From Pilatotrama ljubarskyi (taxonomy: Eukaryota > Basidiomycota > Agaricomycetes > Polyporales > Polyporaceae), in assembly GCA_022385805.1 (NCBI GenBank), contig MU277746.1, positions 1 through 64,000 of the forward strand: a DNA stretch of 64,000 nt. The letters are read 5' to 3'. Positions 46,836-62,480 of the stretch are shown one piece after another (the stretch's first letter is position 1; each line of letters opens with the position of its first letter). The position numbers and the translations under genes are program-made. The notes under the pieces are model-generated. The model had not been told where the DNA came from. It did no database searches and was given only the letters and a program-made list of their open reading frames with translations.

Positions 46836-47337
46836 GTGTTCGTCAATCACTTTAGGGAACTTCTTGTCGGTCGCAGAGCAACTCAGAGATGTAGGCTTCA
46901 AATACACTACGTTCACACATGGAACATTGGAGAGGCGTGGTCGTTAGACACTGCACAACGTCAGTAGTAGCTGTAAAGAATCACTTGTCAGGGTTCTGGT
47001 GATACAACGCATGGTAAGCAGGCTGTGCATCGGCCGACTAGCTCAGGTGCTAATAACGCCAAGGTCGTCGGTTCGATCCCGGCGTTGGCCATTCCTTTTG
47101 CTGGTGGTGGCGGCGACGGCTCGGATATGCAGTATGTATGCACCTCTCCTGCGACAAACCACCAGCCTCTCCCGCTTGGTCTGCCTGCTGCCTCTTCGTC
47201 TCCTCGCTGTGCTTGATTAGACTTATTCTATACAGTACCTGGGCTCTGCTCAAACACCACTCTGAAACCGCTTGCAGCAGCAGTGCGCTCGTCGCACTCC
47301 AGCAACGCCAGCACTCTCCTCGACATCCTCTGCGGCC
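46836..47337. other. intergenic with a tRNA relic
   Basis: Contains only the deleted tRNA-Ile copy at 47032-47091 and the 5' region of PMR1. Confidence 0.5.
47032..47091 (+). pseudogene. tRNA-Ile (AAT) pseudogene with a 14-nt deletion
   Basis: Identical to the functional copies except for loss of 14 nt covering the 3' half of the D-loop and the start of the anticodon stem (GCTCAG joins directly to GTGCTAATAA). It is 60 nt instead of 74. The acceptor, anticodon, T-arm and B box are intact, but the molecule cannot form a D-arm. Confidence 0.92.
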
Positions 47338-51299
<3,962 letters not shown>

Positions 51300-51792
51300 T
51301 AGTGATGCTAATGGGTCATATATTTTTGCTTTCCATAGTCATGAGACGATGGTGGTCGAGCAGTATACGATATGATATCTCCTGTTATGTTCCCGCGAAC
51401 TTTCCTGGAAGTATTGGCAGCAGAGAACAACGGTGATGTGTACCTCGTCATGGGTAAGTATACCGTATGAGTTTCGTCATGTCCGTGATGCTGTGGAAAC
51501 CGCCTTGCATGTGGAGACCCGCCGACGCAACATGGCCCATGACACCAGTGACCAAGCACTAGATCCGAAGGAATACGAGTCTTGCAAGTCTTCATGCCAG
51601 GCTATGTCACCGGCAACGAGCCAAAGCTGGGTGAGATGTTTGCGCGCGACGCATCAATCATTATGGTTCAACGATCGATACAATCGACCGTAATATATAC
51701 ACAGATTCCAAGGGTATCTAGCTGCTTGTAGGCAGCATATTCGATGGAAGAGTCTTGCATGTAGCGGGGTATCTGCGAGCTTCGCTCTTTGC
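51300..51792. other. intergenic between convergent genes
   Basis: Between the stop codons of PMR1 and A7. Nothing recognisable. Confidence 0.5.
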
Positions 51793-53114
51793 TCAGGGCC
51801 AGATGGCGATATAAGGCAACCTGAAGGTGTAGCGAATCCGGCGCAACAATGGCCTGCCTTGGACATGCAGCTTCCGACGAAGATCTGCCGGCAGGGACCC
51901 TGCGCAACCATGAGCATAGATCGTAGTGATCAGGTCATATGTACACTCATGAATGCGCCCGGCGTCGGAAAGGCGCGCCTGCTTGCCAGTGGCCTGAGCT
52001 TCCGCCACAGCTTCTTGATTCAGTGCTACTTGGTGCTGCGGACGCAATACGTGTTGGTAGTGCGTACGACTGAGAGACTCCTTGATGATTCTATGCCCCG
52101 ACACCTCGCGTTAGGGTACCCTTACAATAGGTAGACACCTACAACATGACCTGCTCACCTCGTGATGCTATTGCACTCACTGAAGAACTCGAGCGGAATA
52201 GGTATATCATCGGCATCCAGCGTCCGCAGGTCGAAGGGGAAGTCGAAGAGCGGCAGATGCTGTCCGGCTTCATCCTCACCGGTGAAGATATCCATCTTGG
52301 CCAATCCCTCCTCTGTGTTGGTGGATTCCGAGTCGCCATTATCACTTGCGGTATAACTCAAACGATCGTCAGCGTCATCCGATGGCGGGAGAGAGGGGGC
52401 TCTGGGGCTGGCAGCGGATGCCAGAGGTCCTAGTACCGGTTCCGAGTCGTCTATCTGCGGAGTAGATGATGGGTCTTGCTGGTCCGTGCACGGTGCGGAT
52501 GAGGTCGAGGTGTCGTCCCGCTGGGCATGGTTTTCAGTTCCTACAATATCTCGAGGAGCGTACCTCCGCTTGTTGTCGTCGCTCCAGATGAACTGCATCT
52601 CGGTGCGTTCCAGGGCCGAGAGTCGAACGGCATGGGATTCGTCGAAGGACGCCGCATCGGGCATCGCCCGCATTGGAACATCAACACTTGTCGCAAACCA
52701 GTGGTAGCAGTTTGAGAACGGAAATTCTGGAGTCGTATGGAGCGGGCGACGCCCTTCAGGGTGCACAGTATTGGGATAGATTGGTATGCACATTTCCGGC
52801 GTTATGGCATCCTTGATATTCTCCGCACGAAGAGTTGTCGCAATAGGATTCACTGTGAACCGATACCAGAGCATGTCTGGAAACGGCAGGCCTTGTTGCT
52901 GTGCAGAAGCCAGTATACAAAGTCTTGATCAGCACGCCATTCCAGACGACATTCGCGATCTAGCAGCGCTTACGTGCTCAAGATATACCAGGTAACGCTT
53001 GTTCTGGAGGATTTCCGCCTGTCGAATAGCTACAGGGTCGTCAAGGTGTTTCACAGACCACACTGAATCGAGTCGGATGACACCATAGCGGTAGGGCATG
53101 GGGGAGTAAGACAT
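51793..53114 (-). CDS. family A protein, copy A7 (function unknown)
   Basis: Three exons (53114-52974, 52898-52159, 52090-51793; introns 75 and 68 nt) give 392 residues. It opens PMPYRYGVIRLDSVWSVKHL with KRYLVYLEH, then GLPFPDMLWYRF. The core is diverged: ITPEMCIPIYPNTVHPEGR in place of ITSDMC, with PFSNCYHW kept. A long polar linker precedes MDIFTGEDEAGQHLPLFDF and IPIPLEF. The C-terminus (RRKLHVQGRPLLRRIRY) ends LPYIAIWP, the tail also seen in A5 and A6. A possible extra intron near the 3' end would not alter the frame clearly, so it was left unspliced. No family B partner is found upstream. Confidence 0.82.
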
Positions 53115-54025
53115 CTGATGAAATCGAAGGGCAAGGAGCTCAGTGTCAACAACTTCGCAGCGAGTTGAGAATTAGGGAACGTACGATCGGGCGAGCCCGG
53201 ATGGCGTCCCCTTCGGAAGGGGTTTGAGGGTGTGATTCCGGAGATACCAATGTCAAGCAGTATAGCCGTATTGGAGATGATATGCGTCTAACCGGTGGGC
53301 CGTTTCAGCAAAGTGTAGACGATTTTTGTCACCGCTACTAGGCAAGCGTCCAATGGGTGCCAGTGGGTAGCGTCAAAGCTTCACCGGGAGCGTGATAAGA
53401 GTGCAGATGCCCCAGGGCAAGTATCGGCGTGGTCGTACTACTCGGCGTCATAGGATGGGCTTAGTACAAAACGGTGCCGCTACTTAGCTGCTGGGCATGT
53501 TTGCACCCATTTGGCTGAGTGGGTACGCGTGAGAGATTCTCGGCCTACCATGCGCTCCTGTGCAATCCCGTGGTTAACGCGCAGACTTCGGTCGCGTTGC
53601 AATGTGAATTGGTGTTGTTCAGAACTTGGCGGGCCGACAGTACTGGACGGGGATGCGCCTGGTCTCTTGTATGTAGTTAGGTCGAGCTTTTGTTCTGCCA
53701 AGCGACCCTGTCAACGATGCGCACTTCACCGGGGCCCATTCCTCGAGGTTTGTGATCTCATGCACCGAGCAAAGGATGTCAGGGGTTGGTGCGTTCCACA
53801 ACCCGCCCTTGCCAGTCCTGGGGGTGGACCGTGGCGATCCTGACAGTGCTAGTCACCAATCAAGCTCTTACATACTGTACGCGATCGCAGTTTATGCAGG
53901 CATTCGTCGAGGAGCTGGAAGGTCTGTGAATACGTGGAGAGCCTTGCGGAGGGACTACTGTAGTACTAGCAGAGGAGGCCGCGGGAATTGAGCGCTGAAC
54001 AATAGTCATCGTCAGCAGGAAAAAA
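53115..54025. other. intergenic; no B partner for A7
   Basis: This is where a divergent family B gene would be expected for A7. I looked for the KERPC, ICIMxTF and PEWP motifs on both strands and found none. Confidence 0.5.
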
Positions 54026-54099
54026 TGGCCAACGCCGGGGTCGAACCGACGACCTTGGCGTTATTAGCACCACGCTCTAACCAACTGAGCTAGTCGGCC
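54026..54099 (-). tRNA. tRNA-Ile (AAT anticodon)
   Basis: 74 nt, same body as the other copies. The T-loop reads TTCGACC (position 59 changed), which keeps A58 and the B-box consensus, so it should be functional. Confidence 0.92.
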
Positions 54100-54732
54100 G
54101 TTGACATGCGTTGCTTTGGTATGGTCCTGTTCCGAGTATGGTAATGTCGTTACGTGAACTTCGACGCTCTCACTCTTCCGCTAGCATATCCGATGCGCTT
54201 ACCTCCCCGAATTCCATTTCGGACCGGTTTTGCATGGCCACCTCTTCGAGAAGTAGGGATAGTTCCAACACCCGACTCGATGGAACTCCCTCCCTTTGAC
54301 CGATGTGTTTACCGAAGTCGGCGACTTAGGACGGACTTCCCGTTCTCGGACGGCAGACGGCGGATCGGTCCACCTAGTGCAGACTCCTTCACCTCCGAGC
54401 GCACGTTGCAAGCTTCATTCGCAAGGCAAAGGACAGCCACAGAGTCCCATCGCACATCCGCAGGCCTCGACAATCGCCATTAATGCCTTATCGCGGGGGC
54501 ACCCACGAACATCCGCCTCATGTCTTCCGCTCCCTCGCAGCCACGCCTCCGCATGTCTGAGCACATATAAACCCCGACCACACCCCTTGCCCATTCTCTC
54601 TCCATCCAGCCTTCGCGCGATTTTGCATCAGCTTCCCGCCGCATCAAGTTGCCTACCTTGCCTATCGCCTTGCCTTATCGCCCAACCACCACCCGCTCGC
54701 GCCGACAGCCCGCTGCTTGCACTCAGGATCGT
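54100..54732. other. promoter and 5' leader of the phosphatase-like gene
   Basis: No gene. A TATAAA at 54566-54571 lies 167 bp before the ATG, followed by a pyrimidine-rich leader typical of fungal transcription starts. Confidence 0.5.
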
Positions 54733-55713
54733 ATGTCTGCTGCCCCAGCCACCGTTCTCCCCACGCTCGTCATCCCAACCAAGTCGCGTCCGGATGCCGC
54801 ATCGCAATACCCCTCAAGCCCTCTGAAGGTCTTCCCGCCGCCCGCGCCCTCACTACGGCGCCCCCTGCGCGAGCGCTGCGGCGTCAGCCTGACGCTACAT
54901 ATCGAGACCCCCGCGCTCGCGTTCAAGCCGTCCAAGGTGCCCGGTCCGTGGTCGCCAAAGGGCCACCTCCAGCCGCACCGCAACCATCTCCCCCGCCGCC
55001 GGAACCCGAAGCCGTGCTTCGCGAGCTTCCAGGAGAAGCCGCAGACGCCGCCGGCCGCGCTCCCCGAGCCCCCCAGGCAGAAGAAGTCGGCCTCCGTACC
55101 GACCCCCGCACCCGCACCTCATCCCGTGCCAACACCGACTTACGCGTTGAAGCTCCCGAAGGTGGGCGAGCCCCGTCTGCAGGCGATCATCCCCGCGCTG
55201 TGGGTCGCCTTTGCGGGGGTGGACGACCGCTCGTACGAGGAGGGCTTCTCGCACATCGTAGAGATCTGTTATGGGGGCGACGCCACGGCGCAGAAGCCCG
55301 GGAGCTCTGAACGCATCTGGAGCGGACACGCGCAGCGTCTGCGTCTCGCCCTCCCCGAGTCCGCTCGCCACGTCACAGGCCGGGCTGCGCTCGCGCTGGG
55401 CGACGCCCAGCTCCGCGCGGCGCGCGACTTCATCGCCGAGTGTCTCCCCAAGAGCCTGGCGTCGATGCCGGAGCAGAGCGAGGTACGCGTGCTCGTTGTC
55501 GCGCCGCAGGGCCGCCCGACGGACGCGATGTGCCTCGTCGGGTGCTACCTGGCGTTCGTCGCGAATCAGGCGACGGACGCCATCCTGCGCTGCATCGACG
55601 AGGAGGAGACCATCCTGAGCGTGTGGAAGGGCGAGGTGTCGGGCGACGAGATGGACCGTGTCGAGAAGATCGCTCGGTCGTGGTCTTGGCTGTCGACCCT
55701 TGCTAAGCGGTAG
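54733..55713 (+). CDS. dual-specificity-phosphatase-fold protein without the catalytic Cys
   Basis: A single exon encodes 326 residues. Residues 1-135 are Pro/Arg-rich and disordered. From about 140 the protein reads like a DSP-type fold: LQAIIPALWVAFAGVDD, FSHIVEICYG, RLRLALPESARH, LRAARDFIAECLP, then a strand and loop VRVLVVAPQGRPTDAMCLVG, and helices (GCYLAFVANQATDAILRC) that match the region after the P-loop. In active enzymes the loop is HCxxxxxR; here it is VAPQGRPTDA, so the Cys and Arg are missing. A pseudophosphatase is inferred. The assignment rests on pattern, not on a search. The ATG at 54733 is the first in frame after the TATA box. Confidence 0.65.
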   Translation: MSAAPATVLPTLVIPTKSRPDAASQYPSSPLKVFPPPAPSLRRPLRERCGVSLTLHIETPALAFKPSKVPGPWSPKGHLQPHRNHLPRRRNPKPCFASFQEKPQTPPAALPEPPRQKKSASVPTPAPAPHPVPTPTYALKLPKVGEPRLQAIIPALWVAFAGVDDRSYEEGFSHIVEICYGGDATAQKPGSSERIWSGHAQRLRLALPESARHVTGRAALALGDAQLRAARDFIAECLPKSLASMPEQSEVRVLVVAPQGRPTDAMCLVGCYLAFVANQATDAILRCIDEEETILSVWKGEVSGDEMDRVEKIARSWSWLSTLAKR

Positions 55714-55964
55714 GACCCGCTAGCTCACCCTCCAGGCCCTGCGGGAGAATGTGTACGCCCCGGACGTGCCGGGAGCAGGCTTGTAGGATAGTCACACCTG
55801 TATCCATACCTACCCGTTGTATACGATCCGTAACTTATTGTCAGCTCAAGCCTGCGGGCCAGTGGTGATGGAGTGCGCAAAGCAGGTGGTATTGATACAG
55901 CGACTTGAGAGCACAGCGGTTAGTAATGGTGGTGTACAGGGTATAGCGGCCGGTCCGAGCGATA

Positions 55965-56840
55965 TTACACGGTCAGCCGTAGGATAGCGTTCTGGGCGAT
56001 TATCTCGGGAGACGTCAGCGGTCTCCCGGCACGCATGAACGCCAGACGTAGCTCCTGAATGACAGACGCGATGAGCGGCTGAGGGACGTTTGGGGAAACA
56101 GGCGCACCTCGAAGCTATGTTGATCGTATGGCGGCATGCTGTTCAAACTTTGCAGGCTATCTGCAGGTATTGACGAGCTTATAGAAGCGGCAGGAAGCAG
56201 GGACGCTGAAAGACCGCGTTGGTTTGGTACAGCTTCGAGCCGCAAACTCAAAGGGGGAAGGCAACGGTGCTACTCACGTCGTTGTGGTGGCGGCACGTTG
56301 ACGTACTTCTTGCCGGCCTTGTACGCTTCCCAGCGCAGCTCCTAATTGATACACCGGTCCACAAGAGCAAAATAACAAGATCGGGTGGTACGTACCTCGA
56401 AGGAATACGTTGAGTATTCCTGCTGCGCTACTATCGAGTGGAAGTAGGCATCGCTACCGTACTCCTGTACCTTCGGCGGTACGAACGCCTGTGCGAGCAG
56501 ATTCGGGGCAGCGGCAGGCCCTGCCGTGCTGGAACTTGACGTCGTAGCGACTCCATTCGTCAAGGGCTGTCCTTCGACAAGCGGTTCGAAGAGTTGCGGG
56601 AGGCCGAGGGCGGCGCGCTGCTTGGGGTCCGTGGGCACGGGAGGACATGGCGGCGGCGGCCGTCCTGTGGTTTGGTACGCGTGCAGATAGTCGAGAAACC
56701 GGCGTTCCTGATGAGTTAGATAGAAGGGTGGAGGGTGCGGAGATGAGCGTTCGGGAAGGGTTTACCTCGAAGCTCTCGTCCTTGTCCCCGCGGTTGGCGG
56801 GGACGTTCATGTACACGATGCGGCCGCCAGGTACAGACAT
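55965..56840 (-). CDS. small protein with three SFE-E(L)R junction repeats, Nup98-motif-like
   Basis: Five exons (56840-56766, 56707-56396, 56341-56278, 56205-56108, 56054-55965) give exactly 212 residues, ending NAILRLTV. Three segments share a pattern: DESFE|ERRFLDYLHAYQTTGR, STYSFE|ELRWEAYKAGKK and DQHSFE|ELRLAFMRAGRP, where the bar marks a phase-0 intron in each case. The segment S-F/L-E-E-L-R-x-x-x-Y resembles the short motif in nucleoporin Nup98/Nup116 proteins (SLEELRLEDY type). No FG repeats or autoproteolytic domain are present, so this is a resemblance and not an assignment. Between repeats are Pro-rich linkers (RPPPPCPPVPTDPKQRAALG). Confidence 0.75.
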
Positions 56841-57061
56841 GGTGCATTCAACTGGTACGCCTTCGTATTATGCCACTGGTTCCGAGAAGTGCTAGAATCA
56901 GGCCAAACCAGGGATCTTGGTGAAGCTGAGGAGTAGCGAGAGATCACCAAGGAGGGCGCGTTGGACATCCGCCACCCGGAACCCTTCAGCCGTCCCGCAG
57001 GCGAACTGACAGGTTTCCAGCCCCAAAAGCACATAATAATTACAACCACGTCCCTTTCGAC

Positions 57062-57135
57062 GGCCGACTAGCTCAGTTGGTTAGAGCGTGGTGCTAATAA
57101 CGCCAAGGTCGTCGGTTCGATCCCGGCGTTGGCCA
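57062..57135 (+). tRNA. tRNA-Ile (AAT anticodon)
   Basis: 74-nt standard copy with acceptor GGCCGAC/GTTGGCC, anticodon loop CTAATAA, T-loop TTCGATC, followed by a T-run (CCTTTTT) that can serve as Pol III terminator. Confidence 0.95.
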
Positions 57136-58556
57136 ACCTTTTTCCCATCTGCTTCTGACCCTCTCCCACGATACTCACTTCTCCGTTGCATCAGAGTCCG
57201 CACTTGTTCCGCCTCCTGCAGTCGCTTCACCCGCACAACCCTCTTCTCCCTTTACATCCTCTGCTTTCCGACAGCTCGAGTGCCGCATAACGACTGCTGC
57301 GTAGCCAAGCCCACTATGAAGTCTCTTGTCGAACGGGTCGCCGTGTTCAGATATCATCACCTACGAATTTACCAACTTACGTACGATGGAATCGCGCCCG
57401 TGCCTCCCAGGGCGTGAATATGTATATATGACTGCCGCTCGAATTTCAGACCTTCGCGGCGACTGCCTGAGTGCGAAACTGATGTCGTAAGGGGTTCCAA
57501 CAGGACTCAGGTCGATAGACCGTTCGCATTTTACTGTGTTCGTGGAGCACGGAGCGTCCGGACGATCCAGACCGAATGTGGCAAGTCGCAAGGGGCGCAT
57601 CGACGACGACTGACGCCGCGTCCCAGGCGCATACCCGTCCATAACTACGTTGGCGACCCCGTAGCCTAAGCTCGCGATGTGATGCTGGCATGCAACAGAG
57701 TCTTCATGAGTGTTTGCGGGCTGAGCCGATCCCAAGAGGCTACAGACAGCAACACCAGCGGCATCCGGTCGCAGACGCCCTGTCAGAAGCCGGCGTCCCG
57801 GGATCACGGGCAGCGGAGCGAGGTGGCTCTTCCTCCCATACGCGGCTGCATCGCTCCAGGGATCTGTGAAGAAAATAAAATCAATGCGGTCTATCGACAT
57901 GAGTCCTGCTGTCAATTCGTTGGGAATCTCTGCTGCGCGCCACGAAGACGACTTCTCGCGAAGCCCACATACGGCAACTCAACGTTCATGTGGCATTCGT
58001 GACCCCGGTGAATTCCCAGCCCGCCCAGAAGATCATCATACCACGAGGTATCGTACCAACTCCGCGACGTATACGCCCCCTTTCTTCGCGACTCCTGAAG
58101 GGAAGCAGCAGCTTGCAGCAGCGTCGTCCTCCAGGACCAGCGCACGGGGACTTCACGAGGCTACTCCGGCCAATCCATTCTGCCCCCATCGGACGGTTAT
58201 AAGCGTGAGCCACTATTACGAGTTTGATCGGAATCTCCCGCAGGGCCCGCTAACGGAACGATGCCAGGCCCACGAGACTCTGAGGCTTTGCAGATTGGCG
58301 TCCTCCGCTGTGCTATTGGCCGTGGACCCCATTTCGGTTATGGTAAAATGCGCCCCGTCCCTCGACGGCTCGGGGCCCTCTCAGAGGCCTTGCCGCGCAC
58401 TCCCCGTACCCATGATTAGCGTGGCTCTGGCAGGATGCGTCACGACTAGCTTGGGGACCAGGCCGAGACGATTCTGCCGCTCCCACACGTATAAGAAGCC
58501 CGCGGGTTCTCACCGCGCACCCCCTCTCTTATCGACCAACTCCCCGAGCACCTGCA
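57136..58556. other. intergenic; P450 promoter at right end
   Basis: 1.4 kb without a supported gene, although long chance open frames exist on both strands. A TATAAGA at 58490-58496 lies 67 bp before the P450 ATG. Confidence 0.5.
58490..58496 (+). promoter_or_regulatory. TATA box of the P450 gene
   Basis: TATAAGA in ACGTATAAGAAGCC, 67 bp before the ATG at 58557, the usual fungal spacing. Confidence 0.6.
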
Positions 58557-60903
58557 ATGGAGCCTCTGCTGCTGACGGCCGTGCTCGGCGGACTTGCGCT
58601 CCTTTACTCTATTTATCGGTTTCTGACCCGGCCGTCCTTGTCGGACATCCCTGGCCCGGAGTCGACGTCGTTCTGGCTCGGTACGTTATCTACGCGCAGT
58701 TTGGCAAACGGCTTCGGAAGGCGATGGTGGCTGATGGTCGAATCTTACAGGACACCTTCCCGAACTGTTCCAGGAACAGGCTGGCGACACCGATTTCAAG
58801 TGGCAAGAGCAGTATGGCAGCATCGTGCGCGTGAAGGCGCCGTTCGGCGTACGTCCCAATCTGCTTCCTTGCCTGCCTTGGCGCAGTGTCTGTTTGCTCA
58901 CGCCCGGCGGTTTCGCGCGATGCAGGAGGACATGCTGTGGATATCGGATCCCAAGGCGCTGCAGTACATATACCAGACTTCGGGATACAACTTCCCGAAG
59001 CAGCCGGAAAGACGTATCCTGTCTCGTCTCATTGGAGACACCGGATTGACATGGGCGGAAGGTGCGCGGAGCTCTCATGAGCACCTCACCGCGCCCATGC
59101 TTGCTTCAGGCAGCACGCTTACCATTACCGTCAGGTGACGTGCACAAACGTCAGCGGAAGGTCATGCTCCCTGCCTTCGGCACCCCAGAGTCTAAGGCGC
59201 TCCTGCCGGTCTTCAGGCACTACGCTGAGCAGGTACTTCAGCGGTGACGTTAAGGGAGCATTGAGTGTCGTTGACGTCGTGGTCCCCGACTGCAGGTCAC
59301 CTTGAAATGGAAGGACTTGTTAGCGGACCATCCGAACCGCTCTATCAAGCTCAACATCCACGATTATGTCGCACCTGCGACCCTGGAAGCAATCGGGGAA
59401 GGTACGCTCATCCGTGTGGAGCCGTAAATAAGATTCTGAGACATGTCCGGTCCAGCCGCTTTCGACTACAAGCTCGGTGTGCTGGACGACGAGGCCAGCG
59501 AGCTCGGGAAGGCTTACAGCAATCTCGTGTAGGTCGTCCCACTAGGCACCACCTGCGACTCGTGTCTGACCTCACTGAATAGCGCTACCATCTTCTCTGC
59601 GCCGTCTAACAAGAAGATCTTCATGCAGAACATCGCACACTACGTGCCGATGCGCATCCAGGAGTTCCTCTACGACCATCTACCAGGGAAGGGCCTCGAT
59701 AAGGCGCGCTTCAATCGAACGGCGGCGCATAAGGTGGCTAATCAGCTCTTGGAGATGAAGACGGAGGCTCTCATGATGGGCAAGGGCAACCGCGACGTCA
59801 TGAGCATCCTTGGTGAGTCTGATCTTGCTACAGCTGTTAGAATGTCGCTAACAGTATGGACAGTGAAGGCGAACGCGTCGGAGAGTGAGGCGACGAGGCT
59901 CAGCCATCAGGAGATCGTCTCGCAAATGCGGTCAGTGTTCCCATCCATGCGCCCTTTGTTCACGGCGGGTGTTCATTGCATGGGGTAGGACGATTCTGCT
60001 CGCTGGTCAGGAAACGACTTCGAACACGCTGAGCTGGGCCTTCATGGAACTGGCAAAGCAGCCACATATTCAGAGCCGACTCAGGAAAGAAATCCACGCG
60101 ATGGAGCGCACCATCCGCGAACGAGGCGACGCCGACTTCACCGTCGCGGACTTCGAGGCGATGCCGTACCTGCAGGCAGTGCTCAAAGAGATCCTTCGGT
60201 TCTACCCGGCGGTGCCGCATACGTACCGGCAGTCGCTACACGACGACGTGTTGCCGCTTTCAAAGCCCATCACTACCCGCTCGGGGAAGGTCATCCACGA
60301 CCTGCCCATCCGAGCGGGTTTGAGGTTGATTTTGTCGGTATGCGCCTACAACCGGTGAGCTTCTCTGACCATCCCTCCGCAATCCCGCTAACCCACTACC
60401 ATGCTCAGGGAGAAGGACGTTTGGGGAGATGACGCGCACCTCTTCAACCCCGACCGTTGGCTCGACTCGTCCAAGGCGAAGCGCGGCACCGCCGTAGGCG
60501 TGTATTCGAACCTGTACGTCATCCCGCTCCGCTGCCCGCGAAGCCCGCCTCTGGATTGCAACATTCTGATGCGCCGCTTGCGCCCGCAGGCTCACGTTCG
60601 CGGGAGGAGTCCGAAGCTGCATCGGCTGGCGCTTCGCGTGAGTCTCGCTTTCTCGGTTCGGCGCCTCCGTCTCCGGAGGGGCTGCTGCGGCGCGCAGTGC
60701 TGACCGCTGCCGATTGTCGCAGGATTTACGAACTGCAAGCGTTCCTGACCGAGCTCGTGTCGAACTTCCAGTTCGAGCTCACCCCCGACGTGGACCGCCT
60801 CCGCAAGACGCAGGCGATCGTCATGGTCCCGACGCTCGAGGGCGAGGTAGAGAAGGGCGTCCAGCTCCCGCTTCGGATCTCCCTTGCGCCTCGGGAAGAG
60901 TAG
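58557..60903 (+). CDS. cytochrome P450 monooxygenase
   Basis: A membrane-anchored heme-thiolate monooxygenase, probably in the ER. Twelve exons total 544 codons: 58557-58680, 58751-58848, 58926-59061, 59135-59232, 59296-59401, 59456-59528, 59583-59812, 59864-59930, 59989-60354, 60409-60513, 60590-60637, 60723-60903. The N-terminal anchor is LLTAVLGGLALLYSIYRFL. Helix C carries HKRQRKVMLPAF, helix I has LLAGQETTSNTLSW, helix K has the ExxR motif in KEILRFYP, the PERF-region equivalent is FNPDRW, and the heme loop is FAGGVRSCIGWRFA with Cys478 as ligand. The sequence looks like the fatty-acid/terpenoid-type P450s expanded in agaricomycetes; the substrate is unknown. No other biosynthetic core gene is next to it, so a cluster is not supported. 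Confidence 0.93.
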
Positions 60904-62480
60904 CTCCTCTAGGTATACCTCTTGGTTTCTCTCGGCCACGGTCTCGCTTTCTTGGATACGATACGTCTCACACTCGATACCCGTCCTCTCGTTTTGCTTG
61001 ACCCCACTAGATCACCTCGACTCGTTATCGCATTTTTGCTGTCGTGTCTATGTAATCAATCACCTTCTCTGATGACTGCGCGAGGAGCGAGCGAACGAGG
61101 CATACATTATACGATTGTGCTACAAGATAGGAGCTAGGGGTTCCGAGAACGTGGAGGGGAAGCGACCAGTGTACGCGCGTTAGAGATATAGCAGAGGGGA
61201 ACGAAGAGCACTGCAGTTCGGCCACAATGTACAAGAGGGCACAAGAAGCATAGAGTAGGCTTCGGGCGCCTGGATAGAAGGAACAAGAGGAGTTATCAAA
61301 TCGACGCGACTGCCACAGAGGATGGGTAAGCGACATCTGCAGCGAGATGCATAGAGGAGAGGGAGAGATATGTACCATACGTCCGTGAAGAGCGTCATAA
61401 GGAGCCGAAGCTTGACGATACGCAGCACCATCCACCGGGTCCTGGGTTCGAGCGACGGACAGCGCCGCGACACGAGGCATGAGGGGGGTATAGCTCCGGC
61501 GTCGAGATGATAGGAGAGTGAGAGGCTTGCGATGGAGATTGCGACGACATGGATGCGGTCTAGAAGGGGCGAAAGAGAGGGGGGTGTTCACGATGGGCTA
61601 ACACGCGGATCACCCAGAGAGGCAGTGTCCTACCGCGCACTGCGTTCCCCTCCCCCACTCGCGGAAGCTCCCGGCCGACCGTCCGTATGTGTTGACACGT
61701 TTGCGAGTATTTGTGGCTGCGGGGCGCAGCCGTCGTGTCAGCTGTCTTGAGAGTTGTACAGCGCCGTCTGGGCGTAGGTCGACCGCGAGTTGGCAAAACA
61801 GGACGGGTGCTGGGCTAGCTTGCGATTGGCGGAGGGGCGCGAGTCGGTACTCTGGATGCTGCGGGACCGTTTCATCGAATCGGCATATGCACAGAAGCAG
61901 CGGTAACACCTACGTCGACATAGGCAGCGAGTCGATTGCACCCTCAGCATCGCGAGCGCTGCCGGTTTCGCTTCCTCGACTTTGTGACCGGCGAAGAAAA
62001 CGAAGGCAGAAGCTGTAGGGCGAGGGGCAGCGCTTCTCCGCGTGTTGAGATTCTGCAGCCGCGGGCCTTTTGAACAACCTGCTGCCGATGAAGCGTCCGA
62101 CCGCTCGCGCACTGTACAAAGCGAACAGTGAGCTCATCGCAGACATTGTGGGAGGGGCAGAAGGACGTACCAACGAAGACTGGTGCAGCCTTGGGCCGGG
62201 CAAACATCATAGCGAGCGAGCATCTTGCGGTACAGATGGCAGGCGACGCTCGTACTGCGGAGTTTGGTTAGAATGGCCAGGGCGCGATATGGAAGGGTTG
62301 CTGCGTACTCGACGACGACTGGTATTCGGGCGAAGTCACATGTCAGTATCAGTACAACAGTACCCAAGTGCCTAGGGCGCTCACACTTCACGTAGGACGT
62401 AGCCTGGGTTGCGGTGATTATGGGACCACATGCCATCCTACAGAATTGCGTTCTATCTGTACTCACGAAGTTCGAGAAAG
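60904..62480. other. 1.6-kb stretch without a supported gene
   Basis: Several minus-strand frames contain hydrophobic stretches (for example VKLRLLMTLFTDVWYISL near 61400) that could be remnants of a membrane-protein gene, but no exon chain holds together. Confidence 0.4.

Noticed and set aside
53511..53991. Plus-strand frames upstream of A7 considered as its family B partner
   Set aside because: None of the B motifs (GYICC, KERPC, ICIMxTF, PEWP) occurs in any frame.
57361..57915. 184-codon minus-strand open frame upstream of the P450
   Set aside because: No motif, no hydrophobic or domain pattern, and no splice-linked neighbours; a chance frame.
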